Part shown: one piece after another, positions 24,759 through 32,818 of the stretch
Position numbering within the stretch: the stretch's first letter is position 1
Layout: every line of letters begins with the position of its first letter
DNA from: CAZYAK01 sp964403335
GTDB lineage: Bacteria > Patescibacteriota > Gracilibacteria > Peribacterales > Peribacteraceae
Reading direction: 5' to 3'
Length of the DNA: 64,000 bases
Assembly: GCA_964403335.1 (NCBI GenBank)
Contig: CAYOFI010000001.1
Location: 123,991-187,990 of the forward strand
Program-made: the position numbers and the translations under genes
The notes under the pieces: generated by a model
Seen by the model: only the letters and a program-made list of their open reading frames with translations
Told to the model about the DNA's origin: nothing
Database searches by the model: none

Positions 24759-25466
24759 TTACGCGTCCGCGCGCATGTTCCGGTATTTTCTGCGCGTCGC
24801 ATCGTCGAACTTTTCCAGCGCATAGCTCAACATCGTCCGCGGCATCATGGCCGCATGTTCATCTAGGAATCGACGCAACGCCTTCTCATCTTTCTTGCCC
24901 ATCTCCCGCAGCATCCAGCCGGAAGCTTTGTGAATCAAATCGTGTTTGTGATTCAGGAGCGTCGTCGCGATATCGATCGTCGGTTGCGAGTCGCCATTTC
25001 GTATGAACGCAAGCGTGGACACCATCGCGATGCGCTGCGTCCACAGGTCCGTGCTCTTCGCGAGTGCGTTCAACTGTGACGGATCATTTTTCCGCACCAA
25101 CCAATCCCCAAGAATTTTGTAACACGACGCATCCACCAGATCCCAATTGTTGATGTGTTTCCGATGGTCGAGGTAAAAATCCACGATCAGCTTTTTCCGT
25201 TTCTCATCGCCGCGCTCATACTGCGATACAAGAATCAGCAGCGCACACAGTCGTACTTCGTGAACGGGATCGGCGAGAAGTTTTTTGATCTCCGATAGGG
25301 GAATATCACGATGTTTTTTGGCGACCGTGCGGACGTTCGGAACCGTGATGCCGATGAAGACGTCGCCTTCGCCGTACTGACCTTTTCCGGTTTTGAAAAA
25401 CTTCGGGAAGAAGGCGGCTTTGGTGGGGTTGGCGAGGGTGCGGAGGTCTTGGGTGACGGAAGACAT
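24759..25466 (-). CDS. DNA alkylation repair protein, AlkD-like
   Basis: A HEAT-like-repeat DNA glycosylase family that removes N3- and N7-alkylpurines. Characteristic stretches: FFKTGKGQYGEGDVFIGITVPNVR near the N terminus, LLADPVHEVRLCALLIL, NNWDLVDASCYKILG (the W and D of the active site), LWTQRIAMVSTLAFIR and HDLIHKASGWMLREMGKKD. At 235 aa it has the usual length. TACACT lies exactly 6 nt before ATG 25466. Confidence 0.92.
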   Translation of the reverse strand: MSSVTQDLRTLANPTKAAFFPKFFKTGKGQYGEGDVFIGITVPNVRTVAKKHRDIPLSEIKKLLADPVHEVRLCALLILVSQYERGDEKRKKLIVDFYLDHRKHINNWDLVDASCYKILGDWLVRKNDPSQLNALAKSTDLWTQRIAMVSTLAFIRNGDSQPTIDIATTLLNHKHDLIHKASGWMLREMGKKDEKALRRFLDEHAAMMPRTMLSYALEKFDDATRRKYRNMRADA

Positions 25467-25488
25467 GTGGGAAGTGTAGCGCTATAGC

Positions 25489-25516
25489 AAAACGCTCAGG
25501 ACCGGAGTCCTGAGCG
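25489..25516 (-). terminator. Perfect hairpin after the propeller gene
   Basis: CGCTCAGGAC and GTCCTGAGCG form a perfect 10-bp stem around CGGA, followed on the minus strand by TTTT. It probably terminates the gene at 25543-26346. Confidence 0.6.
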
Positions 25517-25542
25517 CTTCTGCACGAAGTCATTTCTTCAGA

Positions 25543-26346
25543 TTACTTTTTCAGCAGCCAGAGGGTCGGATGACCCTCTTTCAGAGTGAGCATCATCACG
25601 CCATCTTCCGTGTAGAGGACGTCGCCGAGAGTTTGGTACCAGAGATTGCTCTCGGTGAAGAGCCTTTCACCAGAAGCCGCGTCATGGATAATCACGACGC
25701 TGCGCGTGAAGTAGGGATTGGTTTCGATCCGTTGCTCGGAAGAGCCCTGGCGGATAAGCTCGCCTGCATAACCACCACGGAAGTGATAGCCTAGGGCCAG
25801 TTTTTTGCCATCGGGGCTGAAACGCAGAAAATGCAGAGGCATATCCTTGCCGCCTCCGACATTGACCCGGAAGAGCTGCTTGCCGTCGCGCGCGACGGAC
25901 AAGTGTGTGATATGCGTTTTCTCTTCCCGTTCGATCTTCGCGATCAGCTTACCGTCGTTGCTCTTCGCTTCTGACGGAAGTTCGGTACCGAGCCATCCTT
26001 CTCGGGTATGTGATACTTTTCCCGTCTGAGTATCGAACGCATGAATTTGCTTGGATGCCTGGACGTGGAGGTGCTTTCCGTCGGCCGAGAAGCGGAGCGC
26101 GTAGATGTCGCCGCTGTCGATCTTCGCGGTGAATGCCTCCTTGCCTTCCGTGGAATAGAGGCTGATCGTCTGCTCCTTCTTGTCGTTGCGTGGGGAGGCG
26201 AAGGCCACCATCTTGCCGTCAGCGCTGAATGCGGCCTCTCCCGCCGTAACGGGAAATTCCTTCATCTTCGTTGCGTTGATGTGATCGTGGGGACCTGCCG
26301 TCGCCACTGCGGTGACTACGACCAGGAGGGCCAGAACAGTTCTCAT
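25543..26346 (-). CDS. Secreted beta-propeller (WD40-like) protein, probable acquired cassette
   Basis: 267 aa with a signal peptide (MRTVLALLVVVTAVATAG). Repeated blades contain the turn AFSADGKMVAFAS, RFSADGKHLHVQ, KSNDGKLIAKI and RFSPDGKKLALGY, as in PD40/WD40-like propellers; the last part has HDAASGERLFTESNLWYQTLGD. Unlike most genes here it has a Shine-Dalgarno sequence (GGAGAG about 5 nt before ATG 26346) and hairpins on both sides (26388-26410 upstream and 25493-25516 downstream). These suggest an acquired single-gene unit. The substrate or partner is unknown. Confidence 0.75.
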   Translation of the reverse strand: MRTVLALLVVVTAVATAGPHDHINATKMKEFPVTAGEAAFSADGKMVAFASPRNDKKEQTISLYSTEGKEAFTAKIDSGDIYALRFSADGKHLHVQASKQIHAFDTQTGKVSHTREGWLGTELPSEAKSNDGKLIAKIEREEKTHITHLSVARDGKQLFRVNVGGGKDMPLHFLRFSPDGKKLALGYHFRGGYAGELIRQGSSEQRIETNPYFTRSVVIIHDAASGERLFTESNLWYQTLGDVLYTEDGVMMLTLKEGHPTLWLLKK

Positions 26347-26387
26347 GAAACTCTCCGATTGGTGTGAAAGGACTGACTTCGTGCGTC

Positions 26388-26410
26388 CTTGAGTCCAACG
26401 AGGACTCAGG
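26388..26410. other. Hairpin upstream of the propeller gene
   Basis: CTTGAGTCC and GGACTCAGG form a 9-bp stem with a 5-nt loop. No T-run follows on either strand, so it is not an obvious terminator. It marks the boundary of the cassette-like gene. Confidence 0.5.
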
Positions 26411-26461
26411 GATGTTGAGTAAAGCAAAAAATGTGGTTTATTGCAATTATTCTGTACTCAT

Positions 26462-28231
26462 TCAACTCTCCCGTTTTCCCTCCAGCAACATCTCCACCGC
26501 ATGCTGCATGGATCCTGCGCGCACCACGTCGCCGCTGTTGACGAAGAAGATTTCGTCGGCGTTTTCGATGGTGTTGAGGCGGTGGGCGATGATGACTTTG
26601 GTCGTTGTCGCAGGGAGCTTCTTTAAAATATCTTCGAGCATCTGCTCCGTGACGGTATCGATGTTTGCAGTGGCTTCATCAAGGATAAGAAGATCTGGGT
26701 GACGGAGAACTGCGCGCATGAAGGCGATGAGCTGGCGTTGGCCCAAGCTGATGGTATCGCCGCCGGAGGCTACGGGTGTGTCCAAGCCTTTTTCAAAACG
26801 AGAGAGCAATCCGTCGATGCCGTCTTTTTTGAGGACGTCGACGAACGCGTCATTGGAGAGATCTTTGTAGCCGTCGTTGCCGTACAAGATGTTATCGCGG
26901 ACGGTGCCCGTGAAGAGGAACGGCTCTTGCAGAATGAAGCCGATGCGTTGAGTGCGTTCGGACGGTTGATACGAGCGGATGTCCGCGCCGTTCAGCATCA
27001 CCATTCCTTCCGTGGGATCGTACAGGCGCGCCATGAGCGAAGCGGTTGTGGTTTTGCCGCCGCCTGTGGGTCCTACCAATGCGTAGGTCTTTCCGCGCTC
27101 GAGCGTAAAGCTGATGCCGTGCAGAACCTCTTTGCCGTCGGGGTAACTGAAGTGCACGTTTTGGAACGCCAGCACGGGCGTGTTCGCTTCCGTGGAGATG
27201 GTTCCGCCTGTGATGACCGGCATGTCCGATTCCATCGCGAGAATGGCGGTGATGCGGTCCCAGCCGGCCATCGCCATTTGGAAGATGGCCCAGAGCTGCG
27301 CCAAGTGGCGGATCGGGTCGTAGAAGCGGTAAACGTACGTGAGGTAGCTGATGAGCAAGCCCATGGTGAAGTCGCCGATTGAAATCAAATGGATGCCGTA
27401 CGCCAACACAATCAATTGCGCGAGGTTCGAGGCCAATCCGTAGATGGGCACGAAGACGTTGTTGGCGACGCCTGAGGAAATCGCGGTGCGGTAGTTTTGT
27501 TCGTTGGATTCCGAAAATCTCTTGCGGAAATAATCGCGCCGGTTGAACGCGACGACGACTTTGAAGTTCTGCAGGCTCTCTTGAATCTCTGCACTCAGTC
27601 CTCCGGTGCTCTTGAGGTTTGCCGCGTTTTTGCCCTTCACCCAGCCCGAAGTGGCCTGTGTGAAAATGGCCAATGCGATGGCCGGAGCGATGGTCGCTAG
27701 CCCCAAGCGGGGATGCAGGACGATGAGGAACATCGCGGAACCGGCGATGAAGAAAATGTTGCCGACGAATTGCATCAGCGCCTGCGAGAAGAACTGGTTC
27801 AGTTTGTCCGTATCGTTATTGATGCGCGAAATCAGGTCGCCGGATTTGTTCTGATTGAAGAACGCGACGGGCAGGTCTAGCAATTTTCTGAAAATGCGGT
27901 TGCGCAGATTGAACAGCAACCGCTGCGCCACGTTGCCCATGGTGATGATCTGCAGGTAGCTGGCGATCAGTCCGAAGACATACATCACCAGCAAGATGGC
28001 CGAGAGTGTGAGCACGCCCGAGTACTGTTTGGGGACGATGTACGCATCCACCGCGTATCCCACGAGCATGGGGGTCGTCAGCGTCACGCCGATATTGAGC
28101 AGGATCATCGCCAGCGCGAACAGCAGTTTGCTCTTCTCTTCCCGGAGCATGGGCCAGAGTTTTTTGAGCGCCGCCATAGAGGATGGTGCTTTTGCGGGTT
28201 TGCCGGCGGTGGGATTCAGGGAGTAATTCAT
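26462..28231 (-). CDS. ABC exporter, fused membrane and ATPase domains (second half-transporter)
   Basis: 589 aa. Six membrane helices in the N-terminal 330 residues, then an ATPase domain: Walker A GPTGGGKTTTASL, Q-loop FILQEPFLFTG, signature ISLGQRQLIAFMRA (Q replaces the second G of LSGGQ), Walker B LLILDEATANID, and H-loop IIAHRLNTI. Its start overlaps the stop of the upstream half-transporter (ATGA at 28231-28228), so the two are translationally coupled and probably form a heterodimer. The imperfect signature here against LSGG in the partner suggests unequal ATP sites. Substrate unknown; drug or lipid export is typical. Confidence 0.93.
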   Translation of the reverse strand: MNYSLNPTAGKPAKAPSSMAALKKLWPMLREEKSKLLFALAMILLNIGVTLTTPMLVGYAVDAYIVPKQYSGVLTLSAILLVMYVFGLIASYLQIITMGNVAQRLLFNLRNRIFRKLLDLPVAFFNQNKSGDLISRINNDTDKLNQFFSQALMQFVGNIFFIAGSAMFLIVLHPRLGLATIAPAIALAIFTQATSGWVKGKNAANLKSTGGLSAEIQESLQNFKVVVAFNRRDYFRKRFSESNEQNYRTAISSGVANNVFVPIYGLASNLAQLIVLAYGIHLISIGDFTMGLLISYLTYVYRFYDPIRHLAQLWAIFQMAMAGWDRITAILAMESDMPVITGGTISTEANTPVLAFQNVHFSYPDGKEVLHGISFTLERGKTYALVGPTGGGKTTTASLMARLYDPTEGMVMLNGADIRSYQPSERTQRIGFILQEPFLFTGTVRDNILYGNDGYKDLSNDAFVDVLKKDGIDGLLSRFEKGLDTPVASGGDTISLGQRQLIAFMRAVLRHPDLLILDEATANIDTVTEQMLEDILKKLPATTTKVIIAHRLNTIENADEIFFVNSGDVVRAGSMQHAVEMLLEGKRES

Positions 28232-29946
28232 TGCTGCTGTTCGTAGTGACTGGTGCTGCGTTGCGATTGGGCGATCTGTGCGTATTCGGGGGAGGTGTGG
28301 AGCAATTCTTCATGCGTGCCTTGCGCGAGCAGTTCGCCTTCCATAAGAAGGAGGACTTTGTCGTAACTTTCGATGGAGGAGATTTTCTGGGTGACGGAGA
28401 CGAGGGTGATGTTCGGATAATTCTTCGCGACGTTGTCCAAAATCTTTTTCTCCGTCAGGGAATCCACGCGCGCGGTGAAGTCATCCAGGAGCAGTATTTT
28501 CGGGTTCAACGCCAACGCGCGCGCCAGCATGATGCGCTGCTTTTGCCCGCCGGAGAGGCTGGTGCCGCGCTCGGAAACGATCGTGTCCAATTTCTGCGGG
28601 AGAGATTCGATAAAATCTTTCAGCTCCGCGGTCTCGATCGCTTTTTCCACGTCTTCTGTCTTCGCCGTGCTGCCGAAGGCGATATTTTCAAGCAATGTCA
28701 GATTGAAGAGGACGCTGTCTTGGAATACGAAACCGATCTGATTATGGAGCGACGTTTTGTCGTACGTGGCGATATCATGCCCGTCAAAGAGGAGCGTGCC
28801 CTCGGTCGGGGGCATCAATCCCGTCAGGAGATGCAGCAATTGCGTCTTTCCCGCACCCGTCGGCCCGATGATCGCGGTCTTCGTGTGCGCGGGCAGGCTG
28901 AACGACACGTTTTTCAGCGCCATTTTTTCGCCGTACCGCACGGAGATATTCTTCATTTCGATGTCTCCCCGGATATCCGCCGCATGCAGTCCGGCTTCCG
29001 GCTGATCGGGGGCATTGAGCACGTCGATGACACGGGCATACGACGCGCTGGCCCGCGTGATCACCCCGCTCATGAACCCGATGACGAAAATGGGGAAGAT
29101 CAAAATTGACAGGTAGCTTTGGAACGCGGCGAAGTTTCCCAAAGTGAGCGTTCCATCGATCACGAATTTTCCGCCCAGTGCCAAAATGACCAGCACGGCC
29201 AAGTTGGAGACGAAGGTGATGATCGGGATCATGCCCGCGAACAACCGCAGGATGGTGAGGCCGATGGTCCTGGCGTTCGCGTTCGCCTCCACGAATTTTT
29301 CGTACTCGGGTTGCTCGGCGTTCAGCACGCGGATGAGTGCCGATCCCAAAATACTTTCGTTGATGACCTTATTCAGCCAGTCGATCACTTCCTGCGTTTT
29401 GGTGAAGAGGGGTTTTACTTTGGAGAGCACCATATAAAACGTGATCCCGATGATCGGCACGATCATCAACACCGCCATCGCCAGCCGCCAGTCCGTCAAA
29501 AAGAGCAGCGTGCTTGCGCCGATAATAAGGAGGACGGACGAGAGCATCGCCACGATCGCCTGCGAAATGAACAATTTCACGCCGTCGATGTCCGATGTCA
29601 GATTGGTGAGGAGTTTGGCGGGCGTCGTGTCCTGCACGTACGCAAAGCTCTGTTTGGAGATTTTGTCCGATACTTTTTCGCGCAAATCCCGCGCCACCCG
29701 TTCCGACGCATACGTCTGCACGATGTTTTGCAGATAGGTGAGGACGAAGATGACGGCCGCGATGATGGCGAACTGCGTCACGATCGTTCCGAGGATGAAA
29801 TTCCCGTTCGTATATGCATCGATTCCCCGCGCGATGATCTGCGGGACCACCAAGTTGAGTCCGTTCGCGATGATCGTGAAAACGGCCAGCACTGCGATAG
29901 ATCCCCAGTACGGCTTCAGCAGGCCGGTGAGGGATTTGGAATGCAT
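28228..29946 (-). CDS. ABC exporter, fused membrane and ATPase domains (first half-transporter)
   Basis: 572 aa from ATG 29946, which lies 7 nt after TATTCT. Six membrane helices, then an ATPase domain: Walker A GPTGAGKTQLLHL, Q-loop FVFQDSVLFN, signature LSGGQKQRIMLARAL, and Walker B ILLLDDFTARVDS, in which Asp replaces the catalytic Glu after the Walker B Asp; VTQK replaces the usual H-loop His. These changes suggest that this half carries the degenerate site of an asymmetric heterodimeric exporter. The partner gene follows with an ATGA overlap. Confidence 0.92.
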   Translation of the reverse strand: MHSKSLTGLLKPYWGSIAVLAVFTIIANGLNLVVPQIIARGIDAYTNGNFILGTIVTQFAIIAAVIFVLTYLQNIVQTYASERVARDLREKVSDKISKQSFAYVQDTTPAKLLTNLTSDIDGVKLFISQAIVAMLSSVLLIIGASTLLFLTDWRLAMAVLMIVPIIGITFYMVLSKVKPLFTKTQEVIDWLNKVINESILGSALIRVLNAEQPEYEKFVEANANARTIGLTILRLFAGMIPIITFVSNLAVLVILALGGKFVIDGTLTLGNFAAFQSYLSILIFPIFVIGFMSGVITRASASYARVIDVLNAPDQPEAGLHAADIRGDIEMKNISVRYGEKMALKNVSFSLPAHTKTAIIGPTGAGKTQLLHLLTGLMPPTEGTLLFDGHDIATYDKTSLHNQIGFVFQDSVLFNLTLLENIAFGSTAKTEDVEKAIETAELKDFIESLPQKLDTIVSERGTSLSGGQKQRIMLARALALNPKILLLDDFTARVDSLTEKKILDNVAKNYPNITLVSVTQKISSIESYDKVLLLMEGELLAQGTHEELLHTSPEYAQIAQSQRSTSHYEQQQ

Positions 29947-30090
29947 AGACAGTAGAATAGATAGGGTAGCGAACAATACTGATGACGCGTATCAGCGTCA
30001 ATCCTTAATCCGTTCTTAAGTACCTGTCCGTAGAGTACGCCCTGTCGCGACCGACACTTCATTTTCTCCCATTTTATTCCCCCAATACAC

Positions 30091-30795
30091 ATGAAAACTT
30101 TCACCACCGGCGCCATCGCAGGCGCCTCCTCTCTTCTCCTCGCAGTCCCGCTTCTGGCACAAATGGCTGGAGCCGCTTCGGACACCACATCCTCCACTGC
30201 AGCCGATGCCTTGGCGGATCGTCCCGTTCCGTCCCAGGAATGCGTGAAGACCATGGCCGATCACGAGGGCACGATGCTCGCCGGTCTTGATACGCACATC
30301 GCCGCGCACAAGGCGGCGCTGACCGCGCACCATGATGCGCTCGCGGCAGCCGCGACCATTGTGGATGACACGGCGCGCAAAAACGCCATCCAGAAAGCCA
30401 ACGAAGCCATGCGCACGGCCATGGAAGCCGCCCGTCCCGATGACGCGACCATGAAGGCGCAAATGGAAGCGATGCACAAGGCATGCGGCGATGAGTTCCA
30501 CTTCGGCATGGCCATGGGTGCACCAGGCATGATGATGAAATTTGACGGAGGACCCGGCGGCCGCGGTCACGGACCCCGCATGGAGAACTTGGCCGAAAAA
30601 CTCGGTATGACCGATGACGAATTGAAAGCCGCGCTCGAAGCTGGCAAGACCATCCCGCAGATCGCGGAAGAGAAAGGAGTCGATCTTCCTGAGCCTCCCA
30701 TTCACGGTGAGCGCGATGTGTTCTTCTTCAAGAGCACGGACTCCGCTCCGGCCGCAACGCTCGATGCCGAAACATCGACCTCTTCGGTCCAGTAA
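30091..30795 (+). CDS. Exported protein with His/Met-rich middle and helical repeat tail
   Basis: 234 aa with a signal peptide (MKTFTTGAIAGASSLLLAVPLLAQ). A helical Ala-rich region with histidines (HIAAHKAALTAHHDAL) is followed by FHFGMAMGAPGMMMKFDGGPGGRGHG, then LAEKLGMTDDELKAALEAGKTIPQIAEEKGV, which resembles the short helical DUF2680-like motif of exported proteins. Met/His content could bind metal. No Shine-Dalgarno sequence is seen. A good terminator follows. Confidence 0.7.
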   Translation: MKTFTTGAIAGASSLLLAVPLLAQMAGAASDTTSSTAADALADRPVPSQECVKTMADHEGTMLAGLDTHIAAHKAALTAHHDALAAAATIVDDTARKNAIQKANEAMRTAMEAARPDDATMKAQMEAMHKACGDEFHFGMAMGAPGMMMKFDGGPGGRGHGPRMENLAEKLGMTDDELKAALEAGKTIPQIAEEKGVDLPEPPIHGERDVFFFKSTDSAPAATLDAETSTSSVQ

Positions 30796-30814
30796 TCACT
30801 TCGCTTCAGACGAG

Positions 30815-30841
30815 AAAAGGCCGCGTGGGGCGGCCTTTTTT
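30815..30841 (+). terminator. Bidirectional terminator
   Basis: AAGGCCGC and GCGGCCTT form a stem with a short GTGGG loop, with a T-run downstream and an A-run upstream. It serves the convergent genes 30091-30795 and 30840-31094. Confidence 0.75.
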
Positions 30842-31094
30842 ATGATCGCCGGAAGAGTGATCCGATCACATACAACATCCACGCATTCAAAACCAACGGA
30901 GCCAACACCAAGATGTACAGCCAGAAGCCCGTCACGTTTCCAAATTCGATCAGCGCCAACAAAAAACTCCAGGGCATTCCCAGAATGATGACAATAAAGC
31001 TTTCGCCGAACAATCCCTGCGTGGCGATGAGGTAGATGCAGAGAACAACGTAGATGCCTGCGAGCGTCAGGCCGGGGAGGGAAAAGGATTTCAT
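30840..31094 (-). CDS. Small membrane protein, 84 aa
   Basis: Three hydrophobic segments (LTLAGIYVVLCIYLIAT; FIVIILGMPWSFLLALIEF; FWLYILVLAPLVLNAWMLYVI). No family recognised. TATCAT lies exactly 6 nt before ATG 31094, the leaderless arrangement. Confidence 0.65.
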   Translation of the reverse strand: MKSFSLPGLTLAGIYVVLCIYLIATQGLFGESFIVIILGMPWSFLLALIEFGNVTGFWLYILVLAPLVLNAWMLYVIGSLFRRS

Positions 31095-31167
31095 GGTTCA
31101 ATGATACTACTCCCTATTCGGCAGCTATATGCTTAACACCCCTATGCAACAGAGCTAGTCTATGAAT

Positions 31168-31719
31168 ATGAAAAAAGAATTGTCACCCAAAAATCGTGAA
31201 GAGTTGCTGAAAGTACTGAAAACCCGTTTTGAGAAACACATGGACCGCCACAAGGGTGTGGCGTGGGCCAAAGTCCAAGCAAAGCTGGAAGCCGATGCGG
31301 AAAAACTCTGGTCACTGCAGGAAATGGAGCGCACGGGCGGGGAGCCGGACGTCATCGGCCAGGAGAAGGGCCAGTATGTATTCGTGGATTGTGCGGCGGA
31401 AAGCCCGAAAGACCGTCGCAGTCTCTGTTACGACGATCTGGCGCTCAGAAGTCGCAAAGAACATAAGCCGAAAGACAGCGCGGTGGAGGTTGCGGCCGCG
31501 ATGGGTATCGAACTCTTAACGGAAGAAGAGTATCGGGATCTGCAAACACTCGGGGAATTTGATACGAAAACCTCCAGCTGGGTGAAGACGCCGTCTTCCA
31601 TCCGCAAGCTCGGCGGCGCCATTTTTTGCGACCGTCGCTACGATACGGTCTTCACGTATCACAACGGCGCGGAGTCGTATTATGCGGCGAGGGGATTCCG
31701 GGGCGTGCTGAGAATCTGA
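31168..31719 (+). CDS. DUF4256 family protein
   Basis: Matches a conserved cytoplasmic family of unknown function: MERTGGEPDVIG, FVDCAAESPKDRRSLCYD, SRKEHKPKDSAVEVAAAMGI, ELLTEEEYRDLQ, TSSWVKTPSSIRKLGGAIFCDRRYDTVF and YHNGAESYYAARGFRGVLR are near-consensus for the family. TAGTCT lies 6 nt before ATG 31168 and 0 nt before the upstream ATG 31162, so 31168 is the more likely start by the leaderless rule. Confidence 0.85.
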   Translation: MKKELSPKNREELLKVLKTRFEKHMDRHKGVAWAKVQAKLEADAEKLWSLQEMERTGGEPDVIGQEKGQYVFVDCAAESPKDRRSLCYDDLALRSRKEHKPKDSAVEVAAAMGIELLTEEEYRDLQTLGEFDTKTSSWVKTPSSIRKLGGAIFCDRRYDTVFTYHNGAESYYAARGFRGVLRI

Positions 31720-31735
31720 TGCCGCTGAGTGAAAA

Positions 31736-32818
31736 TCACCTGGACGTCCTGAGGCGTTCGGCATCAATGACCCGGTCATACCTTCTTCCTCCAAACAGCA
31801 GCGTGGGAATCTTGATCGTCCGGATGCGTTCCTCCACGATCTTGCGCTGGGCCGCAAGACTCGCTTGCACATCGGCGGAGACGGCCGCTTCCGCGATAAG
31901 ATCGATCTCGCCGGGGTTGTAGCCGATCTCTGCCAAAAGCGCCCTGAGCATCCGTTCGGCGTCCGTCTTCGTCATGCCGATATTGAACCGGGTCTGCAGG
32001 TCCACGTCGTTGCCTTGCGGCTCGGCAAAAATCTTTCCGAGCAGTTGCCAGTCCGGGGCGACGGATGTGTCGCCTTTTGTCAGCGGCACATGCTTGGTGG
32101 CCTCGATGTATGAAGCCATCAGCGATGAATGCGGGAATTTGTAGCCGCCCGTTCCGCTGCGGATCGGATACAGAAGATACGACACGTTAACCGCATCCAT
32201 CGCGCCCGCCTCTTTCATGTTCTTCGTCAGCTTCTTGCAGAACTTGCAGCCGGGATCGATGATTTCCAACGCGTAGGGTTTGCCCGTGTCGAGAGGCCGG
32301 TAGAATGTGGCGCTGGGACCGAGGTATTCCTTCGCGTCCCACGTTTTAAGTCTGTCGGGAATGCGGGAAAGCGTTTCTGCGAACCGTGTGAAGGGTCCGG
32401 CCGCCCACTCATCAAGACGTCCTTCCGTGACAGCTTGAGAGAATCCCAAAGAGGATTGATCGATGCCGCAGGCTTCCCCGGAGAGCGAGCAGGATTCCGC
32501 GCTCTTCGGGTCACAGGTGTCGTAGACCCACAAGTTCAGGCCCGCATTGGCGACGTAGAGGAGGCTCCAGATGCTCAAGATAACGAATGCAAAGGAGAGC
32601 CAATCGATCCAGCGGTTCAGAAACCGCGCCAACCGGGGATGGGTGAAGACCAGTTTTCCCACCAGCTTGCCCTTCATTTCCTCGCCGAAGCTGATATCGC
32701 AGGCGCGGAACGATATCCGCCGGAGCACGCAATGCCAGGCTTTCGCGGCGAGCGGACGGTAGCTTGCGGAGAAGACCGCAAGAATGGCGAAGATGATGAA
32801 GGCGGCGATGCAGAACAT
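31736..32818 (-). CDS. Membrane-anchored DsbA/thioredoxin-fold-like protein
   Basis: 360 aa. Two N-terminal hydrophobic segments (residues about 1-20 and 72-95) place the rest outside the membrane. The domain has LEIIDPGCKFCKKLTKNM, a C-x-x-C redox site in a thioredoxin-like setting, and a late PTLLFGGRRYD that fits the cis-Pro region. More cysteines occur before it (CDPKSAESCSLSGEACG). Likely oxidises or shuffles disulfides outside the cell. The start ATG 32818 directly follows the stop of the aminotransferase gene (0 nt spacing), so they form an operon with the M23 gene. Confidence 0.7.
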   Translation of the reverse strand: MFCIAAFIIFAILAVFSASYRPLAAKAWHCVLRRISFRACDISFGEEMKGKLVGKLVFTHPRLARFLNRWIDWLSFAFVILSIWSLLYVANAGLNLWVYDTCDPKSAESCSLSGEACGIDQSSLGFSQAVTEGRLDEWAAGPFTRFAETLSRIPDRLKTWDAKEYLGPSATFYRPLDTGKPYALEIIDPGCKFCKKLTKNMKEAGAMDAVNVSYLLYPIRSGTGGYKFPHSSLMASYIEATKHVPLTKGDTSVAPDWQLLGKIFAEPQGNDVDLQTRFNIGMTKTDAERMLRALLAEIGYNPGEIDLIAEAAVSADVQASLAAQRKIVEERIRTIKIPTLLFGGRRYDRVIDAERLRTSR

